Below, in pieces: positions 23,335-34,337 of a DNA stretch of 64,000 bases. The stretch covers positions 46,255,976-46,319,975 of the forward strand of contig OZ029913.1 of the NCBI GenBank assembly GCA_964023275.1. The letters run 5' to 3'. Source of the stretch: Norana najaformis. Its lineage: Eukaryota; Annelida; Clitellata; Crassiclitellata; Hormogastridae. Position numbers and translations under genes: made by a program. The stretch's first letter is position 1. Every line of letters begins with the position of its first letter. The notes under the pieces are model-generated. The model worked only from the letters and a program-made list of their open reading frames with translations, was not told the origin of the DNA and ran no database searches.

Positions 23335-23460
23335 TCCCCACCCCACTCTTTTCTGACAGGTCGGTAAAGAAGGCATTACCAAAGTCAATCCCAGTGCAGA
23401 TGAGAGCATAGACCAGAGTGAAGACTGTATTATTTCCCATTAGTTCTTGTACACTGGGCC
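23335..23460 (-). repeat. Short LINE remnant
   Basis: Part of this run (ATGAGAGCATAGACCAGAGT) is identical to 25706-25725 within the minus-strand LINE at 25.3-26.1 kb, encoding the LVYALIC motif. It is an isolated fragment about 95 bp from the donor of RASA1 exon 3. Confidence 0.6.
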
Positions 23461-23554
23461 GGGAGCAGCTCTGATGGGTTTTATCTTGAAGCGGCGCTTT
23501 ATACGTTTTTGATTACAATTAATAAACATGTTAATTAAAAGTGCTTGGAGAGAC

Positions 23555-23690
23555 CTCTGGTGGTGCAACTGGATGCTGAAGTCTCTCGCCCTTGAGAAGA
23601 TCCGAACACATTGTGTAATACCCTATGAGGTCAGACATGCTGTCAAACTCTCGGCCTCCAATGTAGAAGTCCCCACACATGGCCGTAATC
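23555..23690 (-). CDS. RASA1: RASA1 exon 3 (second half of N-terminal SH2 domain)
   Basis: The exon encodes residues 108-152: ITAMCGDFYIGGREF, then SMSDLIGYY and LLKGERLQHPVAPPE. This is the second half of the RASA1 N-terminal SH2 domain, where vertebrates read IIAMCGDYYIGGRRF and YPVAPPE. The acceptor is cattgtag; the first G completes Arg107. The exon is 136 bp and ends in phase 0 after the Glu codon. The donor I infer is GTCTCT at 23554, which is weak, but reading on gives only six more residues and then a stop, and exon 4 continues the protein exactly. Confidence 0.93.
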
Positions 23691-24129
23691 CTACAATGAA
23701 GAATGCCACTCAAAAACATTCAAAACAAAACAAATTCAGATAATCATCAAAGAAAACAGCAAGTAAAGTATCTACAAAGGGCCTACACAAGGCAAATTCA
23801 AAGTCTTGGACAAGACTTGGTGCAAGTACAATGCAGAACTTAATTGCTACTCAGCTGAAACCTTTAAGAAAATGCTGCATGTGTAAATATGACAAATGAT
23901 AAATTTAGTAGTCATGAACACACAAACACCCTAGATTGAACACTGCTGTCATGCTTAACATGTTGCAGCCAAAAAATACTTCAACCTTACGCTCATGCCA
24001 TCGAGGACTGTTCCTGAAAGAGGCTTGTAATGAATGTCCTATACTTGTCATCATACCGGTCTCCCCTGTCAAGAAGAAGCCCAAACCAGAAGGATTGTGT
24101 TGAACTTTAAGTTAGGAATGCAAAATTAC

Positions 24130-24279
24130 CTGAAATGGTTAATACCAGTTTTGCCAAGAAATGACAGAACGTAAGAACCAGGTTTGCGATCACTTTCACG
24201 TATCAGGTAACTTCCAAGCTGGCCAGCTTGGCGAAGACGATCTTCAGCAATGTTCCGATCAAGTCGACCATGGTACCAC
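24130..24279 (-). CDS. RASA1: RASA1 exon 2 (first half of N-terminal SH2 domain)
   Basis: The exon encodes residues 58-106 plus split codons at both ends. The reading starts WYHGRLDRNIAEDRLRQ and includes SYLIRESD, where the Arg (residue 84) is the conserved phosphotyrosine-binding Arg of the FLVRES motif. It ends GKTGINHF and then the first two bases of Arg107. The acceptor is gtgatttag before 24279 and the donor is GTAATTTTG from 24129. The sequence is far closer to the RASA1 N-terminal SH2 than to Src-type SH2 domains (WYHGxLDR, RQAG, GSYLIRESDR). The exon is 150 bp. Confidence 0.95.
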
Positions 24280-25315
24280 CTAAATCACAAGCATATTTTA
24301 AACTGATCAGCCATAGATGTACCAGGGTACTATCGACACCACCAATAGCAATCTATATCATCATAAGTCATCTAACCATTCAGACATTTGTGACTGTGCA
24401 TTACACAACCTGGCCTAAGTCGTGCTAATCAGTATGCAAGAAATGCACTCTATATATAATGTGCTGTATATTGTGCATAAAACAGGTCCAAAATTAGTTC
24501 AGTGCATAATTTTCACAGAGATACCAAATATTTTACTCAAAAGGCTTCATGTTATGCATCAGGCGATGTAACTAATTGTGCACATAATAACAATGCTTAA
24601 TTTACACCAGACAGCTAATTATGCCACAATTTGAACTCAAGATTTCGCAAAAGTATTTGTGTAAAGACTTTTTCCTATTTGTGACAAAACATGTCGATTT
24701 CCTAAAATTACCATATTTTTCAGTAGGACCATGAATATTGATATTTGTCTAATTCATGCAGCTTTATCTCTGCCTCACTGAACTGCACAAACTGTCTTAC
24801 ACCATATGCTATGTTAAGGCCAAATTCCATTAATCATGCATTGGGTAGAGACACAACATATAGATATGCACTAGCATTTGAACATTGCTATATGCTATCG
24901 AGAGAAATGTTCAAAAATCCACACTTCTATCCAATTTAATGAGAACGCAGTAAAAATAAATCACACCATGATTAGATATATGCTATAAAAACAAATGCAT
25001 TTGTAACAGCACCTAAAGAAATCTCATTTCTGGGGACATTGTTTTTGTCACCTGAAGCAAGTAGAGTGTATACAAACAAACTGACACTCCCATAGCATTT
25101 TAAACACTGGTATTTTACAAAGAGAAAGATTGAAAAATCCACATTTGCATTCAATTTACTGAGAATGTAGTCAAAATAAATTGCATAGACCAGTTCAGAC
25201 ATTTCAAGACATGGGTTAGTGCTTGTGGACTATTTCTCTGTAGTCAGCGCGGGCATGGGTGAATACACGTTTGTGGGCTATACCAAGCTTCTGTACATGA
25301 TTTCTTAATTCCCAC
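24280..25315. other. RASA1 intron 1 DNA with a diverged internal duplication
   Basis: The runs at about 24898-24985 and 25123-25200 share AAAATCCACA, ATTCAATTTA-type and AAAATAAAT stretches, suggesting an old duplication about 225 bp apart. No gene is recognised. Confidence 0.45.
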
Positions 25316-25319
25316 TGTA

Positions 25320-26165
25320 ATTGTAATTTTAGATTTATAAAGCACCTCTTAGAGGATAAACTCAACAGAGGCGCTCCCGACCCGAGCAAGTAGAACCTTC
25401 AGGTTCCTGCGGAACACTGAAAGGGGGAGAGAGGAGCTCAAGTCACAATTCGAGAGAGAGAGAGAGAGAGAGAGAGATGATTCCAGCAAGTGGGACCAAC
25501 GTAGGTAAAGCTTCTGGACTGGTCCGCAGCGGTTCGCATGCGAGGGACAAACAGGAGATCCCAAGTAGCCGAGCAGAGGGTGCTAAGGCCCAACAACGAG
25601 GAGACCAAAGTGCAAAAGTCAATGAGGCAAAGGGGAGCAGAGCCCACAACACAATTGCGCATAAGAGTGAGGATCTTAGACACATTGAAGCCAATCCTGG
25701 TGCAAATGAGAGCATAGACCAGAGTGGAGATAGTGTGAAAGAAAAGAGTATGGCAAATCGTGCGGAGCTGACAAATATGGTAAAAACAAGAACGAGAGAC
25801 GCAGTTAATATGAGCAGACAGGGTAAGCTCCTGAAACAATACAACCCTGAGATCCCGAACCGTAGCAGATGTGATATCTGGAAATCTCTGGCATAAGGAG
25901 GAGAGATTGAACTTGGCGAGCTGCAAGCGTCCACCAAGCCAAGATGAACTGGGTCTTGCTACAGTTCAAACAGAGGCAACTGGAGGACATCCAGAGGTCA
26001 AGGACAGAGGTGGCATCGAGAATCCTCTGGACAAGGGCAGGGGCAGCCTTCGCCGGACCATGGGCATAAGCCTGGACATCGTCTGCATACTGTAGGACAG
26101 CAACATTCAAAGGGAGGAGGGTCTGAGCTAGAACAGAGTATATAAAATATAGAGGAGAGGAGCCT
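25320..26165 (-). mobile_element. CR1/L2-like LINE, RT C-terminal half and 3' end
   Basis: Minus frames read LQYADDVQAYAHGPAKAAPA (catalytic Asp pair near 26085), SSSCLCLNCSKTQFIL, then SRSCFYHICQLRTICHTL and STLVYALICTRIGFN, and RSFTYVGPTCWNHL near 25490. A (GA)n tract (25452-25476) sits inside the C-terminal part. The 3' end near 25365-25320 has GCTTTATAAATCTAAAATTA. Frames shift at least twice. It lies in RASA1 intron 1. Confidence 0.88.
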
Positions 26166-26330
26166 TTTGGAACAGTCTTCCATTACATGTACATACTGTT
26201 GCTTCTGCCTCTTTACAGCAAACTTTTTCAAACTGTTTTAAAATGCATTTGTTTAGAACTGTTAAATAGTCAGGTGTGCAGTGCCTTTGTGAGGTACTTA
26301 ATGGGTGCTATATCAACATACATACGTACA
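26165..26330 (+). repeat. LINE 3'-end fragment
   Basis: The plus strand encodes a decayed WNSLPLHV-type C-terminus followed by TTTGTGAGGTACTTAATGGG, as at 2139. Only the tail of the element remains. Confidence 0.55.
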
Positions 26331-27060
26331 AACAAGGAGGAGTTTATTAGCTGCCATCCAAGACTGAACCTCCTCAAGGGCATCAGACCACAGTTGCCAA
26401 ACAAATGATAAGACAATCTTTCAAATGAAATGTAGATTTGGGTATCATCAGCATAGAAATGATACCCCAGTGAATGATCATCGAGCAGTGTACCTAGTCG
26501 TGTAGTGCATATAACGCAAACTAAACAGGACCCAAGCACCAAACACTCCAGAACATCACATGTCAACAAAGCACTAAGCAAATAATTACCATTTAAAAAA
26601 ATTACTAAGTGTGTGGACTAAGATAAGTAGCAAACCAATCCAGGCCAGGACCAGAAACCTGAAACCAGTGCTAGTGTTGAAAAGGTTATTAGCTGTTTCA
26701 TGTCAAATCCTTCCACAAGAAATGCTGAAGTTCAAAGACTAGCTACATCAAGATAAATATCAAAATCACCCATGATAACAATTTCAGAATGGGTGGAAAT
26801 AAATATTCAAGTACTGACTTAAATTTGCTATGAAAATACGTCAAAGCGAGGGATGTTGAATGATAACTATTCACAAGCAATATCTGTGTGGAAAAAAATT
26901 AGAGCAGCAGTCAGGACCTCAAATGAATTGGGTGCTGTTATAAGCAATGTGAATCTGTGCAGTGGGACGTATAACTTGAAAAGAAAAGCAAGTCCCATAC
27001 CTTTACCACTGCACCAAGTTTCAAGATATAGGAAGTTTGCGAAGTGAGATAAGAAAAAAA
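26330..27060 (-). mobile_element. CR1/L2-like LINE fragments (RT core and endonuclease)
   Basis: At 26581-26330 the minus frame reads TTRLGTLLDDHSLGYHFYAD then DTQIYISFERLS, the catalytic Asp pair. From about 26750 to 27000 the minus strand encodes a decayed endonuclease stretch that is matched again at 53.4-53.7 kb. Endonuclease and RT core are closer together than in a full element, so a deletion separates them. Confidence 0.75.
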
Positions 27061-27499
27061 TGCCCATTTCCATACAGCATACACAGTTTTTAAGCAAAAC
27101 AAAAAATACATAAATTAGGCAAACTAGAAACTATGGAAATGTGGGCAGCATGAGGTGGTGAGGTGTGTAGAACAATACTCAGTTGACATGCATCCTGCAA
27201 AGAAGCCACTCCCGGATACAGCGAATTGTAAAATTTTATGGGTTTGTCAAATTTTGGGTCATCTGCAATATTACTTCGGACATTTTCGGATTTCTTATTT
27301 TCTGTATCTTTACAATAACATCATCATAATAATACACCCCTCATCAGCCGCAGTAACATCATCAATATCATCACCTCCGTTCGTAAAGTTCTTTCAACTA
27401 CTTTTATCAAGTCAGGTACTTTTATGGGCTATAAAATGAGCTATAAAAACACATTAACATGGTCCATTCCTCGCGTGTGGGCGGTTTGTCACTACTCAC

Positions 27500-27669
27500 T
27501 GGCTTTCTGGAGGTGCGGAAAGATCCACATCCAGATTTTCCTCGACACATTCTACCACTCCACAGAATGGATCGAAGTCATCTGTGGCATCTATACTCTG
27601 CGCCTCCTCGACCACCAACCCGCTTGACTCCATCAAACTCCTAGTAAAGTCTTTGTTTTTGTCCGACAT
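27500..27669 (-). CDS. RASA1: RASA1 exon 1 (start codon and N-terminal leader)
   Basis: The exon encodes residues 1-56 and the first two bases of Gln57. The ATG at 27669-27667 is chosen because an in-frame TAA lies two codons upstream and the -3 base is G. The leader begins MSDKNKDFTRSLMESS, becomes acidic, and ends with DVDLSAPPESQ; vertebrate RASA1 has a similar DVEIPLTAPPTNQ just before its first SH2 domain. The donor is a strong GTGAGTAGT starting at 27499. Splicing completes CA+G (Gln) and runs straight into WYHG of exon 2. A CCAAT box, an ETS site and CpG-rich DNA lie upstream. Confidence 0.9.
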
Positions 27670-28000
27670 ATCTTAATAGCAGCTTCGCAGAAAATAAATG
27701 AATTCAATTATTTCAAAGTTTTCTAATCAGGCTTTATATAAACAGTTTAGAGTAAAAATATGCTTGTAGTTATAGTATATTTAACACGACAACTGATTTT
27801 ATAATATTATTATGTTCTTTTTATTACACCATTTAACTTCAATTTTATATAATGCGAAGCTTATGCTAAACGCGCGCGAGCGGCGCGACTGCACAGTCGT
27901 ATCATATCTATTAATAGTACTGATACAGCTTCGGCTATTGGCTAACAGCCGAGGCGAACTGGGCACAACTTCCGGTTAAGACAGAAAGGATTTGTTTACA
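27670..28000 (-). promoter_or_regulatory. Putative RASA1 promoter and 5' leader
   Basis: Read on the minus strand, this stretch has an ETS/GABP-type site AACCGGAAGTT (27977-27967), a CCAAT box inside TAGCCAATAG (27942-27938), a CpG cluster at about 27870-27892, and an AT-rich TATATAAAA-like run at about 27855-27845. The CCAAT box lies between arms TCGGCT and AGCCGA (27931-27952). The layout suits transcription toward the ATG at 27669. The transcription start is not known; that the region may also drive a divergent transcript is inference. Confidence 0.55.
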
Positions 28001-28004
28001 TACA

Positions 28005-28127
28005 AACCAATGCTTAATTCGTCAACGTTACAGGTTTTTAAAAATCCCGTCTGTGTCCGTAAAATATAATGACGCTGATAGTTTTGTATATCACTATTTG
28101 ATAATCGCGCTCGGCGCGCTGTATGTA
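28005..28127 (+). other. Possible short coding exon divergent from RASA1
   Basis: A plus-strand open frame reads VKYNDADSFVYHYLIIALGA then LYVPV before running into a CR1/L2-like LINE that starts near 28127. The stretch is CpG-rich, unlike the LINE, and encodes a hydrophobic segment that could span a membrane. No in-frame ATG is visible before it, so it would need an upstream exon or a lost start. I cannot assign a family. It may also be chance coding in promoter DNA. Confidence 0.22.
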
Positions 28128-29505
28128 CCAGTTCTGCATCACCGAAAGCTGTGGATTGCTTTGGACAAGTTATTACATAGAAAGAAACTAAATTTGTACT
28201 CTACTGTGTTAGCAGCTATCCACGAGCTAGCCAGTAAATTCTTGACCTTCTTTGCAGGCAAACTTTTTTCATCCTAGTGTTTAACCTCCTGTCTTAGACT
28301 ATGGTTACTTATATCCAAGGCTATCGTCGGGTAAAATTTCATGCCATTCAGGAACAGTGGGTAAATCTTCACCCGTACCTAGACTACTTTCAGCCCACAA
28401 ACATAGCAGAACTTCGCAAACTTATCTTTTCTTCATCTAACTGGACACTATTCCTACTTATCTTTTGAAAGAGTGCTTTGATGCCCTAGGTCCAACCATC
28501 ACATCAATTCTGAATTTCTTATGGCGTGAGGGATTCTTCTCATGTTCTTTTGCTCATGCTGTAGTTCATCCTCTGTTAAAGAAACCTGTCTTGACCCCAG
28601 TGACCTGTCTAATTTCAGACCTATTGCAACTTTGAATTTTGTGTCTAAAATTCTTGAACAGTTAGTTATGAGTAGTATGCAAACTCACCTATCTTCCAAT
28701 TCATTACTCTCCCCCCTTTCATTCTGCATACCGTAAGTTTCATTCAGCAGAATCGGCCCTCCTTGCTGTTCATAATGATATCATATGCTCCACGGATAAG
28801 GGTAGGGAGATTGCTCTTGTTCTTTTGACTTTTTTGACCGATACTTTTAATATTGTGGATCATTCTCTTCTTTCACATCGTCTCAAGCACTGGTTTGGTG
28901 TTTCTGGCCCCGCCCTAAATTTGTTGGCTGCTTATCCTAGCCCATAAATTCAGTCAGTATATTTAAATTGTAATTATTCATATAGTGCTTTGTTCACTTG
29001 TGTTTCACAATGTTCTGTGCTTGGTCCAGTTTTGTTAAAATTATACACCACAACACTGGGTGCACTGCTTGATAATAATTCACTGGGATCTCATTTCTAT
29101 GCTGATGATACTCAGATCTCATTTTATCTTGTCACTTGTTTGGGCAGCTGTTATCTTGTGCCTTTGAGGATGTTTAGTCTTGAATGGCAGCTACTAAACT
29201 TTTTAATCCATCAAAGACTGAATTTGTACTGTTGTGCACTCCAGAGCAACTTAAGAAGTTTGAATGGCTTGAATGCTTGAAACTTGGTGACTCACTTGTT
29301 GAGTTGACTGATGCTGTTCATAATTTGGGTGTTGTTTTTGATTCTGCCATATCTCTCTGTCTCTCAGACTACATAAATGGTATCTATAAGTTGTCATGCG
29401 TGTACATTCATGACATATGTGGAATTAGGCGTTATATCCCTATGTCTTCAAGGATATCTTTGGAGATATGTTGGTCTCCAGTTGTCTCGACTACTGTTTA
29501 AGAAA
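28127..29505 (+). mobile_element. CR1/L2-like LINE, RT region
   Basis: Plus frames read HHRKLWIALDKLLHRKKLN, then FLTFFAGKLFSS, DPSDLSNFRPIATLNFVSKI then LEQLVMSSMQTHLSSNSLLS, TTLGALLDNNSLGSHFYADD (catalytic Asp pair, about 29095), LFNPSKTEFVLLCTPEQLKK, and DYINGIYKLSCVYIHDICGI. It lies next to the RASA1 promoter in the opposite orientation. Frames shift several times. Two copies of AAGAAATAAACTAT follow at 29500-29534. Confidence 0.85.
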
Positions 29506-29534
29506 TAAACTATCGTGTAAGAAATAAACTATTG

Positions 29535-30955
29535 TGTCAGTAAAATAATCTTGATACACTTTAAAATATCTTGTCTGGTATTGCTAGTGTCTGCACACAA
29601 TTAATTTTGTAATGTAGCACTCCAAAGCAATTTGATTGCAGTATTTTAAAAATATTGTCCTTGCATGATTTGAAAATGCATATGTCAAAAAAGTCTGCTT
29701 CACTGAGCACATCCTTTTAAGGTACATTTCTGTGTGAGACTTTAGGGTCTTTCCAGTAAATATAGCTTGCAAACATGGGCATTAAGTTATTGAATATTTG
29801 AAAAGTCCTGCTGTTACAATTGTAAATTCAAACTTCTCCGTATGTTCTTGTTGAAAGTGAATTTCTGCAGTGGCTTCATAGCGAGCAAGAACTGAAGCAG
29901 CTTTCCTTTATTACATTCAGCAGGATAACATGCATCTGCAAATTTACAATTTAGACTGGATGTGGACCATGGGTAAGTATCACCTATCCATATGTTTGCT
30001 ACAGATGACATATTTCTAAAGCAACTAACCTCTTCTACACAGACCATCTGCATACTAGTTTGGCAATGTGTCCCTTTTGGAGAAATCCCCTATTGCTGCC
30101 AGTCCCTCTCCCCATCCTGTCGCCTTTGCATCTCCTATCCTTCCCTCATCTGCCTTTCCCTGTCACTCTCTTGCATTTATAAAATCCTCTGTTGCTTCCA
30201 ATTAGGTATGGACTAGAAAAGCATTTGCCAAAAATGGTCTCATGTTACTGACTGTCCATGTATAAGCAATTTTTTGGATTGTCTATAATCTCATATTATT
30301 TGCCAGAAAGCACTGCAGCTGACCAAATAAAATTTACGCAATAAAATACATATTCAAAGGCTATATCAAGTGTTTATTGGGAGATCTCTAATAACTATAA
30401 AACTTACAATAATCACATGCCATTGATATTTGTTATTCCATTCTTCGTACTTGTATTAATATTTCATGCTCACAGCTGGGTGGTTTTTTATGTGGCTGTA
30501 AATACAGCAATTTGTTTTGGCAGGTGTGTAACAGTGTGTGGAGTGAAATAGCTCACACTATATGGACGCCGAACTGTTCAGTATAGTTGTCGACTGGATG
30601 CAGCATGGCATAGAACTGGAACAAATACAGTACTCTCAGAGAAGCAGTTCAAAAAGTACTAGCCATCAGCAAAAGACAGTGTTGTGAAGTGCTCTGTCTG
30701 TGTCATGCCAGACCAAAAATCACCAGTTTTTAAGAAAAGGAGATGCAATATGGAACAGTACACTGATGCCAAGACTGGAAGACAGCATGAAGAAGTATCT
30801 GATAATTCACTGGACAACAGAAGACATTTGGTCTGCTACTGACGAATTTATGTGTTGTTAATTACTTTGACCATGCTGATTTCCAGTTTCAGGACAGTCA
30901 GAATTGAGCTAGCTCATCAGGATTTTAGTCACTGTAAAAAGTATAATTTCAAGTA
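29535..30955. other. No recognised gene
   Basis: Short ORFs at 29584-29772, 29814-30053 and 29992-30216 have no recognisable domains. A pyrimidine-rich run lies at 30090-30200. I see nothing else here. Confidence 0.45.
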
Positions 30956-30961
30956 ATTATA

Positions 30962-32285
30962 TTAAACATTGAGCCATACAGTGTCAAACACTGTTGAACT
31001 TAAGTTCCATAATATTATACAAGACATTGTCAGTGAGAAAAGTGTGCATTTAGAGAGCTTTAGGCATTTGCTCTTGTACTTATGGCTGACAGTTGTTTGC
31101 ATTGGAAGAAACCAGCAGTAGTCACTCATGATGTTGGGGTTAAAATGCCCCTTATAACGATTCTTCATTGTGGTGTTATCTTGATGGAATCTCTCACCAT
31201 ACTCATTGCTAACAGCACCTAGGTTGTCAGGGAATAAATCCAAGTGTGAGTGAGGAAAGGCATCTTCAGAGACATGGCAATCCATTTTTCTAAAGGCCTG
31301 TAGCACATCATTTTGTACCAACTTGGCATAATCATCTGCTTTGTGGTTTCCCAGGAAATCGTGAACAACCTGTATGAAAGCTTCCCAAGCAGCCAGCTCC
31401 AGCTGCTCTAGTTTTGATGAGAAAATTGGATCTGATGTTACATATTACAGATCACGTATTTGTGGTCCAACAAATATTCCAGCATTCACTTTGCATCACT
31501 TAACACGCCTCCAAATTTTTTCTTCATGTATTGGAATCATGCATTTTCAACTGTCATCGCCTTATACAAAGTTTTCATAAGGCCCAGTTTTATGTGAAGT
31601 GGTGGAAGAAATATCCTTTGAGGATGCATCAGTGGCACATGTACATTGAATTTTCTGGGAGTGAAGTCTTTTCTGACATTCTTTGATCTTGTAATGATTA
31701 GTGTCATATCAAGAATTCAACAAATATAAAAAGCCCAGTTTTTTTATGTAGCCAAGCTGCAGACCGAGTAGCAGTCCTATCACTTTTAGGTCTCCACATA
31801 TATTCCACATTTAGTAGTTGTATTTTGTTGTAATTTGTAGAATTTCTATGGACTCGTACGTCTCTTTCATGCCGATGGCATGTGCCACTGACACAGGTGT
31901 CTTTTCATTACCATTGTGGAGGAGCCCTGCTTTCAAACTAGCCTTGCTGGAATCAGTAAATAGCCATCATTCATCAGGATGGTGTTTGGAGACTAGTTCT
32001 CTCCACTGGCATCAGTGCAGAAACACATGGCATTCGCCATCTATTAGAATGCTGTCAATTTAGCATGACTTACACGAAGAGGAGAAATCTTTGTGCCTTC
32101 TGCTAATTGTTTCTGCTCTCCCAAACGAGATGCCAGCAATTCTGCCTTAGACAAAATCAAGTCTCCTACGAGATCATTTAACTTCTGTAGGTTGATCGAG
32201 GTAGACTTGTTTCAAAGACTCAAATTCTAGAGGTTCATAGGCCTAAGAGTCTGTGTTATCAGTATCTTCACAGCTATCGTAATCG
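30962..32285 (-). pseudogene. Decayed gene of a second uncharacterised metazoan repeat family
   Basis: The clearest frame (31321-30962) reads FPHSHLDLFPDNLGAVSNEY then GERFHQDNTTMKNRYKGHFN and IMSDYCW. Upstream, broken frames give AWEAFIQVVHDFLGNHKADD (about 31395-31340), SVAHAIGMKETYESIEIL-type sequence (about 31900-31840), and LNDLVGDLILSKAELLASRL (about 32185-32125), with an acidic start CEDTDNTDS near 32265. This motif order matches a large family of unannotated invertebrate proteins whose hallmark is LGAVSDEHGERFHQD. I know of no function. Internal stops show the copy is dead. No terminal repeats were found around it. Confidence 0.6.
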
Positions 32286-33130
32286 TAATCTCGAGATTTC
32301 TGCAGTGCCCAACGAAAGCCAAGTCGCGGGAACCAGTTTATTCACAGGCGCTCAGTCAAAACAAAATCGGTAGGCAAAAGGGTTCGGTTCCAAGTCAAGA
32401 TCCAGTCGTCAGACAGTCGGACGACTATGGTGGATGGTGCTTGAAATTGAAGCGAGAAGAGATAAGGGGAAGAGGAAGCGTTAGGATCAAATTTTTGGAA
32501 AAGAAATGTTTTCAGTCTTGAGTGAAAGACCAGCGCAGAAACTGGAAGAGGTGAAGTGTTGGTGAATTCGTGTGATGGATCAGATAATTGTAATTCTGGG
32601 GGAGTTTATCCCAGAGGGGTGAGGCAGCTATGGCTATGGAGCGATTTCCAAATTTTAAGGATGAGGTGACTGGAGGGCGAAAATGTGTTAGGATGGACGA
32701 GGAACGGGTTGATCTGTGTGGTTGGACTGTAAATAAATGATGAAAATAGGAGGGTTAGGAAGATAGAAGAGTGATATAGGTAAGGGGTAAGACTTTGTAC
32801 TCTATTCGTTCTGGTATTTTAAGCCAGTGCACAGTGATTTGAGAAGAGGAGTTATATGATGATGTAATTGATGTTTCAAAGATTTGGTGACAGCACGAGC
32901 ATGAGCATTCTGGATGGCTTGAAGGCAATTTATTTGAGTGGTATCTATATTGAGGAAAAGTAAATTGCAGTAGTCTAGTTTTCCGTGGACTATGGATTTG
33001 GCAATGGTAGATGCGGTTTTAAAGTCAAGCATAGGGCGAATTCTGCGAGGGTCACGGATTTGCATAAGCAAGCGCTGGAAAGATGGGTGATATTATCAGA
33101 AAAAGTGAGGTTTTGTTTGAATATTACGCC
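32278..33130 (-). mobile_element. LINE copy A with ATTACG-type 3' tail
   Basis: The minus frame at 33071-32802 reads MLDFKTASTIAKSIVHGKLD then YCNLLFLNIDTTQINCLQAI and VTKSLKHQLHHHITPLLKSL, the thumb and connection region of a CR1/L2-like LINE. The 3' UTR runs to about 32278 and ends CTCGAGATTACGATTACGAT, a short ATTACG repeat tail. Four more 3' ends of the same family lie at 33.19, 36.73, 48.38 and 50.10 kb, all on this strand. Confidence 0.8.
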
Positions 33131-33189
33131 TAAATAGCGGACAGAAGAGTTAGTATTAAAGGTGTGGGTGGAAGCAGAGTCCAGGCCGA

Positions 33190-34135
33190 GGGAGATCGTA
33201 ATCTCGAGATTTCTACAGCGCCCAACGAAAGCTAAGTCGCGGGAACCAGCTTATTCACAGGCGCTCAGTCAAAACAAAATCAATAGCCAAAGGGTTAGGT
33301 TCCATGTCCAGATCCAGAAGTCAGAGAGTCGGACGGCTACAGTGGATGGTGTTTGAAATCAAAGCGAGACGAGAGATCAGAGGAAGAGGAAGAATCAGGA
33401 TAAGATTTTTTTAAAGAAATGTTTTCAGTCTTGAGTGAATGACCAGCGCACAAACTGAAAGAGGTGAAGTGTTGGTGAGTTCGTATGATGGATCGGATAA
33501 TTGTAATTCTCGCGGGAGTTTATTCCAGAGGGGTTGGGATGCTATGGCTATGAAGCGATTACCAAATTTTAAGGATGAGATGACTGGACGACGAAGAAGT
33601 GTTAGGACAGACGAGGACCGGGTTGAACGGAGTGGTTGGATTGTAAATAATTGACGAAGATAGGAGGGTTGGGAAGTGTGTTGTAAATTGTAGGTAAGGG
33701 ATAAGACTTCATACTCTATTCGTTCTGGTATTTTAAGCCAGTGAAGTGATTTCAGAACAGGAGTTATGTTATGGTATTTGGGAGATTTGGTAACGGCACG
33801 AGCGACAGCAATCTGAATTCCTTGAAGGCGATTTATCCGGGTTTTGTCAATATTGATGAAAAGTGAATTACAGTAGCCTAATCAAGTTTTGCATAGACTA
33901 TGGATGTGGCGATGGTAGGTGCAGTTTTGAAGTCAAGCATAGGGCGGATTCTAAATTGCGGACAGAAGAGTTAGTATTAAAGGTGTGGGTGAAGGCAGAG
34001 TCCAGACCGAGGAAGATAGAGGGGTCAGGAATATTTTTGAGCTGGTCGCGTAGGCCAATAAGTATGAATTCAGTTTTAGATGGATTCAGGCATAAGAGAT
34101 TGGATGCCATCCTTCAGGAGGAGATTTGTTTAATC
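33190..34135 (-). mobile_element. LINE copy B with the same 3' end
   Basis: The 3' UTR (33190-33660) repeats copy A with small changes (GGAACCAGCTTATTCACAGG, ATGTTTTCAGTCTTGAGTGA). Upstream, the minus frame at 34110-33898 reads ASNLLCLNPSKTEFILIGLR and SALCLTSKLHLPSP. The RT core continues beyond a gap holding a SINE at 34560-34690 (TITYMLMAPNYCKLY, a decayed YADDTQLY motif). Copies A and B lie head-to-tail. Confidence 0.8.
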
Positions 34136-34337
34136 AAACGAAGAAGATTTCTTTCTCTCTAACTCTTCATCTTAACAATACAAAAACAATTACATGCACT
34201 ACTACGCTTACTCTGTAATGACCACACTGTATCAATTTTATTCCAAGACTTTTTGATTTTTTTTGCCTATAAGAAAATGAAGCCTTAACTAACTATTCAT
34301 AATATTCTGTAGACTCGTTGAAACTATTCGGAGAGAT

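Larger units (their letters stand above)
9972..27669 (-). other. RASA1: RASA1 (p120 RasGAP) gene, 5' part, five coding exons
   Basis: This spliced gene encodes the N-terminal part of a p120 Ras GTPase-activating protein, a cytosolic regulator that binds phosphotyrosine proteins and switches Ras off. The exons are 27669-27500, 24279-24130, 23690-23555, 21481-21411 and 10089-9972. Joined they give 215 residues: an acidic leader (1-57), an SH2 domain (about 58-152) and an SH3 domain (about 156-215). The order matches the vertebrate protein, which continues with a second SH2, then PH, C2 and RasGAP domains. Those later exons were not found, so the gene probably runs off the left edge. Phases fit at every junction (2, 2, 0, 2, 0). 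The leader is about 57 residues, against roughly 180 before SH2 in human p120. Intron 4 is about 11.3 kb and packed with nested transposons. Orthology is inferred from sequence likeness recalled from the family; no alignment was run. Confidence 0.93.

Noticed and set aside
25477-25896. 139-codon plus ORF
   Set aside because: It is the antisense of the minus-strand LINE, whose frames show recognisable LINE motifs.
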